This document shows, in pieces, positions 16,907 through 24,818 of a stretch of DNA of 64,000 nucleotides. The stretch is taken from the NCBI GenBank assembly GCA_965198285.1, contig OZ240251.1, positions 3,596,001-3,660,000 on the forward strand. The letters run 5' to 3'. Position 1 is the first letter of the stretch. Every line of letters begins with the position of its first letter. A program made the position numbers and the translations under genes. Below the pieces are notes generated by a model. It had not been told where the DNA came from, ran no database searches, and was given only the letters and a program-made list of their open reading frames with translations. Origin of the DNA: UBA11872 sp965198285. Lineage in GTDB: Bacteria; Chloroflexota; UBA11872.

Positions 16907-17506
16907 TCAAGCGCTGGGCGTAGGCACCGGACCTTGGTCCAGCGGCCGCGCCGGCAAGCGCACGCCCACGCCCAAGCGCTCCAAGATCGGTGCGGCCGCG
17001 ACGAAGATGACCGCGTCGGCTGCGATGTGCAGAACGATGGCCGGCGCGACCGACTCGAAGTGCGCCGCCGCGATACCAAAGAGCAGCCCGCCCAGCGTGC
17101 CGAGCACCAGGAACGAGCGTGGGAACTGCCGGTCCAGCCCGTGGTGCAGGCCAAACACCAGCGACGTGACAACGATTGCCCACGGCATCCCGATCAGGTT
17201 GGCCAGGCCGAACATGGCCGCGCCCCGAAAGAACAGCTCCTCGGCGACGGGATTCAAGACGAGGAAGAACGGCAGATTCAGCAGCAGCGCCGAGCGGTCC
17301 CCCGCGGCCCGCACCGGCCAGAGCCAGCGCCGGTAGCTCAGCGTCACCAGCGCCACGCCAACCGACCACAGCGCAATCAGAATCCAGTCCAAGGGCGCCA
17401 GCCCGAGCCTCAGACCGATGGCCGACGGGTCGATCCCGGCCACCGCAATCCAGATCAGCGGCGCCCCGATTAGGAACGCGACACGGGTCGGCACGTCCCA
17501 GCGCAT
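16907..17506 (-). CDS. CPBP-family intramembrane metalloprotease
   Basis: 199 residues from ATG 17506 (MRWDVPTRVAFLIG). Multiple membrane helices and the family motifs are present: AEELFFRGA (Glu-Glu-x-x-x-Arg), FGLHHGLDR with the second-motif His, and HIAAD with the last metal-binding His. The frame stays open upstream into the dehydratase gene (to 17701), but that stretch is Arg/Trp-rich and out of character, so the later ATG is chosen; a non-ATG start nearer 17550 cannot be excluded. Bacterial CPBP proteins process membrane substrates or give immunity to bacteriocins; no partner is seen here. Confidence 0.82.
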   Translation of the reverse strand: MRWDVPTRVAFLIGAPLIWIAVAGIDPSAIGLRLGLAPLDWILIALWSVGVALVTLSYRRWLWPVRAAGDRSALLLNLPFFLVLNPVAEELFFRGAAMFGLANLIGMPWAIVVTSLVFGLHHGLDRQFPRSFLVLGTLGGLLFGIAAAHFESVAPAIVLHIAADAVIFVAAAPILERLGVGVRLPARPLDQGPVPTPSA

Positions 17507-17552
17507 CCAGCGCCAGGCCGCGCGCCAGGTGTAGCGGGGCAGCCGGGTTGGG

Positions 17553-18578
17553 CTAACCGCGGAAGGCCTCCGCACCAGCCAGCCGTTCGGCGTATTGGCG
17601 CTCGTAGTAGGCCTGGAACTCGCCGTCCAGGATCGGCGCCCACCAGTCCTGCGCCTCCAGGTACCAGTCCACCGTCGCGTCCATGGCCGCCTCGAAGTCA
17701 TACCGCCGCGACCAGCCCAGCGACTGAAGCTTCGTGCTGTCCAGCGCGTAGTTCCAGTCGTGCCCCGTGCGGTCCTCCACGAAGTGGATCAGGTCCTGCG
17801 GCGCCCCGACGCGTTCGCAGATGCGTCGCGCCACGGACAGGTTGTCGCGGTTGTTGCCGGCCGCCACGTTGTAGACCTCGCCTGGCTCGCCTCGCTCCAG
17901 CACCCTCAGGATCGCGCTGGCGTGATCCTCGACGTACAGCCGGTCTCGTTGTTGCTCGCCGCGTCCATAGAGAGGCAGCGGCTGGCCGCGCATGGCGTTG
18001 ATGGTGAATAGCGGCACGGCCTTCTCCGGGTGCTGCCAGGGACCAATGGTGTTGACGCCGCGAGTTATGCACACCGGGAAATGGTGGGTCTGCCAGCTGG
18101 CCAGCACCATCAGTTCGCCGGCCGCCTTGGAGGCTGAGTAGGGGTTGCGGGGCGCCGGTGGGTCGGTCTCCACGAAGGCCGCGCCGCGCGTCTCGCCGTA
18201 CACCTCGTCCGTGCTCACGTGCACGGCCTTGGCCACCCCGGCCTGCCGTGCCGCCTCGAACAGCCGGTAGGTGCCAGTCACGTTGGTTCGCAGGAACGGC
18301 TCGGCGTCCAGCAGCGAGCGGTCCACGTGCGTCTCGGCCGCAAAGTTCACCAGCCAGGCGGCGCCCTCCAGCGCGACCTGGACAGTCTCGGTATCCGCGA
18401 TGTCGCCAACGATCAGGTCGCAGCCCGCCCCTTCCAGACGCCGGCGGTCGCCCGCGTAGGTCAGCGCGTCTAGCACGCGCACGTCCCAGTCGGGACGCAC
18501 GCTCCGCACGTGATGCACGAAATTGGCGCCAATAAACCCGGCGCCGCCGGTGACCAACAGGATGGGACGCGCGGACAT
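17553..18578 (-). CDS. rfbB: dTDP-glucose 4,6-dehydratase-like NAD-dependent sugar dehydratase
   Basis: 341 residues from ATG 18578, preceded by GAGG; an in-frame ATG at 18650 would give 24 residues of unrelated sequence. The extended-SDR features are complete: GGAGFIGANFV near the start, FAAETHVDRS, the catalytic Thr-Asp-Glu in HVSTDEVYGE, Tyr and Lys in YSASKAAGEL, and GVNTIGPWQHPEK. The enzyme makes dTDP-4-keto-6-deoxyglucose for rhamnose and other deoxysugars. The usual partners rmlA, rmlC and rmlD are not adjacent. Some substitutions relative to classical RmlB (NTIGPWQ for NNYGPYQ) leave open a related UDP- or dTDP-sugar substrate. Confidence 0.85.
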   Translation of the reverse strand: MSARPILLVTGGAGFIGANFVHHVRSVRPDWDVRVLDALTYAGDRRRLEGAGCDLIVGDIADTETVQVALEGAAWLVNFAAETHVDRSLLDAEPFLRTNVTGTYRLFEAARQAGVAKAVHVSTDEVYGETRGAAFVETDPPAPRNPYSASKAAGELMVLASWQTHHFPVCITRGVNTIGPWQHPEKAVPLFTINAMRGQPLPLYGRGEQQRDRLYVEDHASAILRVLERGEPGEVYNVAAGNNRDNLSVARRICERVGAPQDLIHFVEDRTGHDWNYALDSTKLQSLGWSRRYDFEAAMDATVDWYLEAQDWWAPILDGEFQAYYERQYAERLAGAEAFRG

Positions 18579-18855
18579 GGCATACCTCGGGGGCTGGAAT
18601 TTCAGTCTAGCAACGGCCCGTTTCCGTTCGGCGTGACGACCGATGCGCACATCGCTGGGGTAACGAAGGCCAGATGGGACCGTTGGCTAGGATGCCTGCA
18701 CTAGGTTCGTGCCGGGCCGCGAATGTCGAGTGGTGCCACAGGCCATTTGACTCGGGGGCTTTAGGAAAACTCAGGTCAGCGGGCGACGGGCGGACTTCTC
18801 GACGGTAAGTGGCCGGCTCGGCTGGGTTACGGGCAGGATCGCTCTGGTCGTTCTC

Positions 18856-19200
18856 GTGGTACTCAATCTCGTACTCTTCGAGACAAACACGGCTTGGGGC
18901 CGAAATCTCGTGATCGAGAGCATCTATGGGTCGTATCACTGGGTTCCTTGCAGCCAGTGGCCCACACCCGAGGAAGCTCAGCGCGTCCTCGATGAACACC
19001 CGCAGGTCGTCCGCCGGATTGAGGCGGTCACTCCCAGATCCAAGACTGCAGCGCTTCACGTGAATACCGACGAGAGTTGCCCAGGCAAGGCGGACATCAG
19101 AATTACCTTTGGTAGTCGGCGCGATAAGGACGCGATCAGAGAGATCATCGGGGACGACAAGTACTTCTTCGGCATTCCGTACCGGATGTCAAACACCTAG
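18856..19200 (+). CDS. hypothetical membrane-anchored or exported protein
   Basis: About 114 residues. The start is uncertain: GTG at 18856 gives VLNLVLFETN at the N-terminus, but the hydrophobic run continues upstream in frame (RIALVVLVVLNLVLF) with no ATG, GTG or TTG in frame nearby, so part of the signal anchor may lie before 18856. The remainder contains two cysteines (HWVPCSQW; ESCPGKAD) that could form a disulfide, consistent with an exported protein. The base composition is slightly less GC-rich than its neighbours. No family recognised. The roughly 275 bases between 18579 and 18855 hold no other feature I can identify. Confidence 0.5.
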   Translation: MVLNLVLFETNTAWGRNLVIESIYGSYHWVPCSQWPTPEEAQRVLDEHPQVVRRIEAVTPRSKTAALHVNTDESCPGKADIRITFGSRRDKDAIREIIGDDKYFFGIPYRMSNT

Positions 19201-19281
19201 GAAGGGTCGGCCCGAGACGTAGGTCCCAGCGCGCCCCGCCTAGACTTGACGGTCGTTCACGACGCTTGGCCAGGGAGACCT

Positions 19282-20310
19282 ATGCACATCCTGCTAGTCA
19301 TGGAAGCCGATGAGCAGGGCCACCGCGCGTTTTTCCTGCAAGCTCTGCGCGACCTTGACCTTGTGGACTCGGTTGCCGTGGTCGACGAGTCCGGCGGAAC
19401 CTTCGCCGAAGCGCGAGACACGCTCGGCCCCAAGCTGCGGAGCACCCACCACGAACTGACGGACGGGCTGGACGAAGCCGCGCCGGACCTGGCCATCGTC
19501 TCGCTGATTGCCGCGCACGCGCCGCCCGCCGTTCGTCACTGTCTCGAAGGCGGCTGTCACGTCATGGTGGAGAAACCCGCCTGCACGCATCCGGACCAAT
19601 TCGCGGACCTGGTCGACCTCGCCGAAGAGCGCGACCGCCACCTCATCGTTCCCTTGGCCCGACGCCTCAGCCCCTGGGTGCAGGACGCCCGCCGCATCTT
19701 CGCCAGCGGCGCACTGGGGCGAGCCTATGCGCTGCGCGGCGCCGTGATCGCCGACCAGACGCGTATCTGGCCCGCGAACGGGGTGCGCGACTGGACGTTC
19801 AAACGGTCGCTGGCCGGCGGCGGGTACCTGGTCTGGCTGGGCATTCACTGGATCGACCTGATGACCTTCATCACCGAATCGCCGGTCGTGGAGGTCCAGG
19901 CCATGACCGACGTCGTGGGCGGCGCGCCCATTGACGTGGAGGACCTTGCGCTGGTCAACCTGCGCTTCGCCAACGGGGCGTACGGCTCGCTGGTTTCCGG
20001 CTACCTGCTGGACAAGCCCTACCAGTTGGATCTGAGTCTCTGGGGCTCCAACGGCTGGCTTCGCTTCGGAGCGTCGGACCGACACCTGCTGGAGTGGCAC
20101 TCCTCGTCGCCGAACCCGGGCGGCGTGCCGGACCGCCGCATCGCCTACGGCGGCCCGGACTTCGCCAACTACACCCCGTGGATCGAGCGCACGCTTCGAG
20201 CCTGCCTGGGCGAGCCGGCGCCAATCACCGGCGCCGAAGCTCTGGCCGCGCTGCGCGTGGTGCACGCCGCCTACGAGTCCGCCGCCAGCGGCCGGACCGT
20301 TTGCCTTTAG
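19282..20310 (+). CDS. Gfo/Idh/MocA-family oxidoreductase
   Basis: 342 residues from ATG 19282 behind AGGGAGA. The Rossmann half is recognisable although the first glycine-rich loop is atypical (MEADEQGHR instead of GxGxxG). VMVEKPACTH near 95-104 contains the conserved Glu-Lys-Pro, with the catalytic Lys, and GGGYLVWLGIHWIDLM carries the Asp and His of the C-terminal active site. Members oxidise or epimerise sugars using NAD(P). It overlaps the convergent PhyH gene by four bases. The unusual nucleotide-binding loop should be checked before assuming normal cofactor binding. Confidence 0.83.
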   Translation: MHILLVMEADEQGHRAFFLQALRDLDLVDSVAVVDESGGTFAEARDTLGPKLRSTHHELTDGLDEAAPDLAIVSLIAAHAPPAVRHCLEGGCHVMVEKPACTHPDQFADLVDLAEERDRHLIVPLARRLSPWVQDARRIFASGALGRAYALRGAVIADQTRIWPANGVRDWTFKRSLAGGGYLVWLGIHWIDLMTFITESPVVEVQAMTDVVGGAPIDVEDLALVNLRFANGAYGSLVSGYLLDKPYQLDLSLWGSNGWLRFGASDRHLLEWHSSSPNPGGVPDRRIAYGGPDFANYTPWIERTLRACLGEPAPITGAEALAALRVVHAAYESAASGRTVCL

Positions 20311-21152
20311 GCGCTCTCCCAGCGGCTCGGGCTGATCCCGGCGGCGCTGGTTCGCGGATCGACTGGCGGCATGCCGGGTTCGGCGTGCGTGGCCCGCTGG
20401 TTGCGGTCCCCGCACAATTCGCGCACCTGGGACGGCAGACTCGCGAGTACCTCGTCCGGCCACGGCTCCAGGTCCTGCACGCTCGGGCCGCACCAGGCAG
20501 GGCGGTATGACATTGCAATCATCTCGCGCGCTCGCGTGCCGGTGTTTGGGCCGTTGGCGTGGAACAGCGCCAGGTTGATCACCACGGCCGTGCCGGCAGG
20601 TGCCGTGACTACGACCTCATCGGGATGCGAGGGATAGCGCTTGTACGGATTGGCGTCCGGATGCATGGACAGGTGCGATCGCGGAACCACCCGCAGCGGC
20701 GCAACGTCCGGCGTCAGATCGTCCAGGTAATACAGCACGCGAACCTGCCGCGGCGCGCTGAAGGCATACCCCCAGTCGCTGGTCCCGTACGGATGCGAGT
20801 CCGTATGCAGGTTCATGCCCGGATGCCCCGGCGCCGAGATGGCGTAGTGCGCGTGCATGAACACCAGCTCAGGCCCCAGCGCCGCCCGCAGGAACTCGGT
20901 CACCGGCGGGTGCGCGATCAGTTCCGTCACCGCCCCGCCAGCGAACTGCACGTCTGACTGCGTGCGCTGGTGCTGGCTGTAATGCACCGGCGTCGGATCC
21001 CAAGCCGCCGCCTGCGCCTTCAACCGAGCCACCGTCTCGCCGTCCAGCGTGCCCGGAAGCACCACGTACCCCTCGACCTCCAGGCTGCGAATGCGCTGGC
21101 CGGTGGTCAGTTCGGACCAACCCGGCTGATCCGTGGACGATCCAGCTTTCAT
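20307..21152 (-). CDS. phytanoyl-CoA dioxygenase (PhyH) family protein
   Basis: 281 residues. NLHTDSHPYG holds the iron His-x-Asp; FHANGPNTGTRAREMIAMSYR provides the distal His and 2-oxoglutarate Arg; VEGYVVLPGTLDGETV is the N-terminal strand. VPRSHLSMH and the AGTAVVINLALFH stretch match the jelly-roll core. It is not especially close to the two PhyH proteins at 12-14 kb. The neighbouring sugar oxidoreductase is on the opposite strand and the 3' ends overlap by four bases, so no operon link is implied. Confidence 0.88.
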   Translation of the reverse strand: MKAGSSTDQPGWSELTTGQRIRSLEVEGYVVLPGTLDGETVARLKAQAAAWDPTPVHYSQHQRTQSDVQFAGGAVTELIAHPPVTEFLRAALGPELVFMHAHYAISAPGHPGMNLHTDSHPYGTSDWGYAFSAPRQVRVLYYLDDLTPDVAPLRVVPRSHLSMHPDANPYKRYPSHPDEVVVTAPAGTAVVINLALFHANGPNTGTRAREMIAMSYRPAWCGPSVQDLEPWPDEVLASLPSQVRELCGDRNQRATHAEPGMPPVDPRTSAAGISPSRWESA

Positions 21153-21407
21153 CGCGCGTCCTCACTGCGAGGGCTGCCAATCCTCACCCGGCGGCAGGGC
21201 TGCTGCGTCAGCTAGTGGACTTCGGCCATCGGTGCTTGTCAATCCCTCGACCGTTTGGGACCTTTGCTAGCCTCGCCACACGTTAGGCGTCGCGACGCCC
21301 AGACGCATGCTGGCTCAGCGCCGACCTGCCAATCACTCGAACCAAAAGCGCTAGGCGCTCATACAAGACAACTGGCGCACTTGGAGGTTTCGAGGGAGCT
21401 ATCCGAT

Positions 21408-21554
21408 ATGCATCTGGATACGGATACGAAGATTCTGTCGATCCTCGGGCGGCGGGAAAACCGCAAGGCGTGCCTCACCATTGTCCTTGCAGCGGTTGCG
21501 CTTCCCGTCATCGTCTTCGTCGTCGGTGCACTCGTCAGTACCTGCGGGGGCTGA
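21408..21554 (+). CDS. 48-aa single-TM peptide
   Basis: ATG 21408 follows GAGGGAGCT at good spacing. The product begins MHLDTDTKILSILGRRENRK, a short charged cytoplasmic head, followed by a long hydrophobic helix (TIVLAAVALPVIVFVVGALV) and STCGG at the end. Topology would be N-in with one membrane pass. It stands alone between divergent and downstream genes, and the 250 bases before it show no other gene. No family is recognised; the clean ribosome-binding site and amphipathic-plus-TM design are the evidence that it is expressed. Confidence 0.5.
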   Translation: MHLDTDTKILSILGRRENRKACLTIVLAAVALPVIVFVVGALVSTCGG

Positions 21555-21680
21555 AGCCAACCGGCGTCTCTGATTGATCTTCCTACTGCCACCTTCGAGA
21601 TCCGAGCGCTAGGCGGCTAAGGCGCAGAAGCGGCGGAGGTGCTCTGCTAGCCTCCCTAACCCGCCCCCATTTGCCGTCCT

Positions 21681-22550
21681 ATGTCTTCGTCACCACCCGA
21701 CTGGCTCAACGCGCACGGCGACGCGACACCGGTTATCGACGCGGAATCGCACGCCCGCGAATACGCCGCACGCCGAGGGCGCGATCCCAACGAGAACTGC
21801 CCGCCGCTGGTGATCGGCGGGTTTGTCGACCTGATGATCGACCCCATGGCCGAGGCCGCGGGGGTCGTCGAGTCGAACATTCGCCTCGGCTTGCGCGGTC
21901 CACAGACGATCGCACGTTCCAAGGGCGTCGACAGGGCCGTCGATTCAATGCTGCGCCCCGGCATGCGCGTCGGCGAACTGGATGGCCACCCGGTCGGGGT
22001 GGTGCACATGCCCGTGGGTGGCGCACGCTCCGCCATGACCCTGGAAGAGTTGATGGCGCTCGGCGCGCGCACGTTCCTGATTGCCGGCGCCACCGGCGCC
22101 CTAAAGCCAGGGATCGAAGTCGGCGATTACGTGATCGCCACCAGCGCCCTGCGGGAAGAAGGCGTCTCGTATCACTACCGTCCGCCGGAGCATCCGGCAC
22201 GCGCCGACGGCCCGGCAACGCACGCGCTGATCGACGCCGCCAAGGCCGGCCAGCGCCCCGCGCACGCCGGTCGCGTCTGGAGCACCGACGCCCCCTACCG
22301 CGAGTTCACCGGCAAGGTCCGTCGCTACGCTCAGGACGGCGTGCTGGGCGTTGACATGGAAGCCTCCGCCCTGATGATCGTCACCGAGTTCCGCAGCGCC
22401 GACCTCGGCCTGATCCTCACGGTCAGCGATCTCGTCTACCGCCGCGACTGGCCCAATATTTTCGGCACCGACGAATACCGGGCAAACTGTACGGACATGG
22501 TCGACATCGTCGTACGCGCCGCCCGCGCCCTGCTTGCCAGGACCGACTGA
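21681..22550 (+). CDS. nucleoside phosphorylase (PNP/UDP family), copy 1
   Basis: 289 residues similar to trimeric purine nucleoside phosphorylases/MTAP. VVHMPVGGARSAMTLEELMALG, LIAGATGALKPGIEVGDYVIATSALREEG and the Met-Glu-Ala of GVDMEASALMIV are recognisable; the last binds the ribose 2'- and 3'-hydroxyls. The phosphate loop near the N-terminus is not typical (GGFVDLMIDP). It begins MSSSPPDWLNAHGD and is followed 14 bases after its stop by a paralogue of the same architecture (22564-23394), from which it differs mainly in a roughly 18-residue insertion near residue 75 (RGPQTIARSKGVDRAVDS). The nucleoside preferred cannot be read. Confidence 0.85.
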   Translation: MSSSPPDWLNAHGDATPVIDAESHAREYAARRGRDPNENCPPLVIGGFVDLMIDPMAEAAGVVESNIRLGLRGPQTIARSKGVDRAVDSMLRPGMRVGELDGHPVGVVHMPVGGARSAMTLEELMALGARTFLIAGATGALKPGIEVGDYVIATSALREEGVSYHYRPPEHPARADGPATHALIDAAKAGQRPAHAGRVWSTDAPYREFTGKVRRYAQDGVLGVDMEASALMIVTEFRSADLGLILTVSDLVYRRDWPNIFGTDEYRANCTDMVDIVVRAARALLARTD

Positions 22551-22563
22551 CCCAGATCGACTG

Positions 22564-23394
22564 ATGACTGGGTCACCGTCCGATTGGCTGAACACGTACG
22601 GCGACGAAACCCCGGTGATCGACCCGGAATCGCACATGCGCGAACTCGCCGGTCGCGGCGGTGGCGACGCCAGGGCACTCTGCCCGCCGCTGGTGATGGG
22701 CGGATTCATTGATCCAATGGTCGCCCCGATCGCCGAAGCCACCGGGGCCGCCGATTCGAACCTGAAGCCGAACCTGCGAATCGGCGACCTGGACGGTCAC
22801 CGAGTGGGCGTGGCGCACGTACCCGTCGGCGCCGCCCACGCCACGACGTTGCTGGAAGAGCTGATCGGCCTCGGCGCACGAACGCTCCTGGTCGCCGGCG
22901 CCACCGGCACCCTGAAGCCGGGCATCAACGTTGGCGACTACGTCATCGCCACCAACGCCCTGCGCGAAGAAGGCACTTCCTACCACTACCAGCCGCCCGA
23001 CCACCCCGCCCGCGCCGACGGCCCAGCCACCCAGGCGCTCATCGATTCCGCCAAGACCAGCGAGCACTCATCCCACCCCGGCCGCGTCTGGAGCACCGAC
23101 GCCCCCTACCGCGAGTTCACCGGCAAGGTCCGCCGCTACGGCGAACAGGGCGTCCTGAGCGTCGACATGGAAGCCTCCGCCCTGATGATCGTCACCGAGT
23201 TCCGCGGCGCCGACCTCGGCATGATTCTGACGGTCAGCGACCTTGTGTACCGCCGCGACTGGCCCAACATCTTCGGCACCGACGAATACCGGGCAAACTG
23301 TGCGGACATGGCGGGCATCGTGGTACGCGCCGCCCGCGCGCTGCTTGCGGGCCCCAGGCGGCGAGCTAGCCCGCGAGTTGGTCCACCGCGATGA
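22564..23394 (+). CDS. nucleoside phosphorylase (PNP/UDP family), copy 2
   Basis: 276 residues from ATG 22564 (MTGSPSDWLNTYGDETPVID); an earlier in-frame ATG at 22534 lies inside copy 1. It is clearly a tandem duplicate of the upstream gene: the segments around GATGTLKPGINVGDYVIAT, VWSTDAPYREFTGKVRRYG and DMEASALMIVTEFR are almost identical at DNA level too. The C-terminus extends to RRRASPRVGPPR, beyond the point where copy 1 ends, and overlaps the 3' end of a convergent 84-aa gene. A third, broken copy of the last 35-40 codons lies at about 23740-23859, so this end of the gene has been involved in recombination. Confidence 0.85.
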   Translation: MTGSPSDWLNTYGDETPVIDPESHMRELAGRGGGDARALCPPLVMGGFIDPMVAPIAEATGAADSNLKPNLRIGDLDGHRVGVAHVPVGAAHATTLLEELIGLGARTLLVAGATGTLKPGINVGDYVIATNALREEGTSYHYQPPDHPARADGPATQALIDSAKTSEHSSHPGRVWSTDAPYREFTGKVRRYGEQGVLSVDMEASALMIVTEFRGADLGMILTVSDLVYRRDWPNIFGTDEYRANCADMAGIVVRAARALLAGPRRRASPRVGPPR

Positions 23395-23620
23395 TCACGC
23401 CAGCGGCCGCAGCGGCAGCGGCCAGCACGAAGCCGGCAAGCCAGCGGGTCTGAGACGTCATCGCGGCGGTGAGCCGCGCCTCAAGCTGTGCGATGTCGGA
23501 TTTCAGATTCGCGACATCCGCCTTCGTTGCAAGATGTTCGTATGCGCCTTCGAGACGGCTGAGACGTTCAGCGTCCGTAGTCACGACCTCACCATGCCGC
23601 GCCTCGGCTGGCACATCCAA
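23366..23620 (-). CDS. 84-aa coiled-coil protein with C-terminal membrane anchor
   Basis: The product starts MDVPAEARHGEV, has a heptad-rich helix (ERLSRLEGAYEHLATKADV, LKSDIAQLEARLTAAM) and ends in a tail anchor (LAGFVLAAAAAAAGVIIAV). It resembles small proteins of the Bdr/DUF1640 type and shares an LEG/VEG coiled-coil signature with the two proteins at 42999 and 43557 (ERTSRVEGVIEGL), although those carry the membrane helix at the N-terminus. The gene lies on the opposite strand between nucleoside phosphorylase copy 2 and the remnant of a third copy, that is, between two direct repeats of about 75 bp. Confidence 0.62.
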   Translation of the reverse strand: MDVPAEARHGEVVTTDAERLSRLEGAYEHLATKADVANLKSDIAQLEARLTAAMTSQTRWLAGFVLAAAAAAAGVIIAVDQLAG

Positions 23621-23739
23621 CGAGCCAGCATGTCGAGTATAGGCGCATCGCCTCTGTCCGCTTCACTCCCGCCGCCACGCGAGACTCCATGACCCGGCGG
23701 CCTCGGACAGAGCGCTGGAGATCTTGCTTCCTACCGAGA

Positions 23740-23859
23740 CCGCGATTCCCCAAAATCTTCGGGACCGACGAATACCGGGCAAACTGTGCGGACATGGCGG
23801 GTATCGTGCTACGCGCCGCCCGCGCCCTGCTTGCCGGGAAGGACACGTCCGATGGCTGA
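23740..23859 (+). pseudogene. remnant of a third nucleoside phosphorylase (C-terminal end only)
   Basis: Translated in frame, about 23766-23859 reads FGTDEYRANCADMAGIV then LRAARALLAGKDTSDG and a stop, which is the C-terminus of the two phosphorylases upstream. DNA identity with copies 1 (near 22468-22543) and 2 (near 23278-23353) is very high over roughly 75 bases, and weaker similarity extends left to about 23740 with an indel that breaks the frame. No start or body of the gene remains. The stop lies just inside the start of the aldolase gene at 23852, so the duplication point probably marks how the aldolase became linked to this cluster. Confidence 0.85.
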
Positions 23860-24751
23860 CGCCCCCCGCATCAACCGCTGCATCGAGCTCTACGAGTCCG
23901 GCGAACCCCTTTACTACACCGGCATGTCCGAGCGCCTCACCTACGAGCGCGGCCGCGAAATGGTCGGAACCTTTGCCGACTTCATCCTGGTCGAGTTCGA
24001 GCACCACGGCCTGGACCCGCGCGGCCTGATCGACTTCATGCGCGGTCTCCGCGACGCCGGCCCCACCCCCACCGGTCACCGCACGCCCACTGTCCTCTGC
24101 ACCCTGGCGGTAAACGGTCTTTCCGAAGCAGCGGTACGGGCCAACGACTGGCAGATTCGCCACATCCTGGCCGCCGGCGTGCACGGCCTGGTGTTGTGCC
24201 ACGCGCGCACCCCGGAGGCTGTCCGCGCCTTCGTGGAAGCGGTCCGCTACCCCATCGCTCGGCAAGGCGTCGGCGAGGGCCTGGGCGAGGGCACCCGCGG
24301 CATGGGCGGCCAGGGCATCGCGGCTGAGATCTGGGGACTGGATCCCATGGACTACATCCGCAAAGCCGACCCGTGGCCCCTCAACCCCGAGGGCGAACTG
24401 ATCCTCGGCCTCAAGATCGAAGACCGCCACGGCATGCAGCGAGCCTTCGATATCACCGCCGTCCCCGGCCTCTTCTTCAGCGAATGGGGACCCGGCGACA
24501 TGGGCGTCTCCCACGGCCACTCCGACTGGCACGATCCCCCCTATTCCCCGGAAATGGACAACGCCCGCAATACCATCCAGGCCGCTTGCGAAGCGGAAGG
24601 TCTGGCCTTTCTCTGTAGCTGGGCCGACCCGAACATGGACGACGAAGCCCGCATCCGCCACCTGCTGCACAACGTCGGAGCGCGCATCGTCAGCGGCGGC
24701 GAGGAAATGGCGCGCATCGGTCGCCGGATCACCGGCCGGCCGACGGCCTGA
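23852..24751 (+). CDS. HpcH/HpaI-family aldolase (class II, pyruvate-type)
   Basis: 299 residues from ATG 23852 (MADAPRINRCIELYESG); the frame is open further upstream only because it overlaps the phosphorylase remnant. The family pattern is present: FADFILVEFEHHGLD, VLCTLAV, HILAAGVHGLVLCHARTPEAV (Gly and His region), the metal-binding Glu and Asp in LGLKIEDRHG, and SEWGPGDMGVSHG with the Gly-Pro-x-Asp motif. Such enzymes cleave or form C-C bonds with pyruvate and an aldehyde. Directly after it comes a beta-hydroxyacid dehydrogenase, as in sugar-acid degradation where tartronate semialdehyde is released. Confidence 0.85.
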   Translation: MADAPRINRCIELYESGEPLYYTGMSERLTYERGREMVGTFADFILVEFEHHGLDPRGLIDFMRGLRDAGPTPTGHRTPTVLCTLAVNGLSEAAVRANDWQIRHILAAGVHGLVLCHARTPEAVRAFVEAVRYPIARQGVGEGLGEGTRGMGGQGIAAEIWGLDPMDYIRKADPWPLNPEGELILGLKIEDRHGMQRAFDITAVPGLFFSEWGPGDMGVSHGHSDWHDPPYSPEMDNARNTIQAACEAEGLAFLCSWADPNMDDEARIRHLLHNVGARIVSGGEEMARIGRRITGRPTA

Positions 24752-24818
24752 CCTTCCGCGCGGCTTCCAGCCGAGGATGGCAAGCTGGCGATCTAACCAA
24801 CGCAACGAGGCACACGCC

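Noticed and set aside
18607..19059. 150-codon open frame on the minus strand
   Set aside because: No ribosome-binding site and no fold-like pattern; the plus-strand frame at 18856-19200 has a hydrophobic leader and better coding character.
23589..23846. 85-codon minus-strand frame across the phosphorylase remnant
   Set aside because: It is the reverse reading of duplicated coding DNA; the same antisense string appears over the intact phosphorylase genes.
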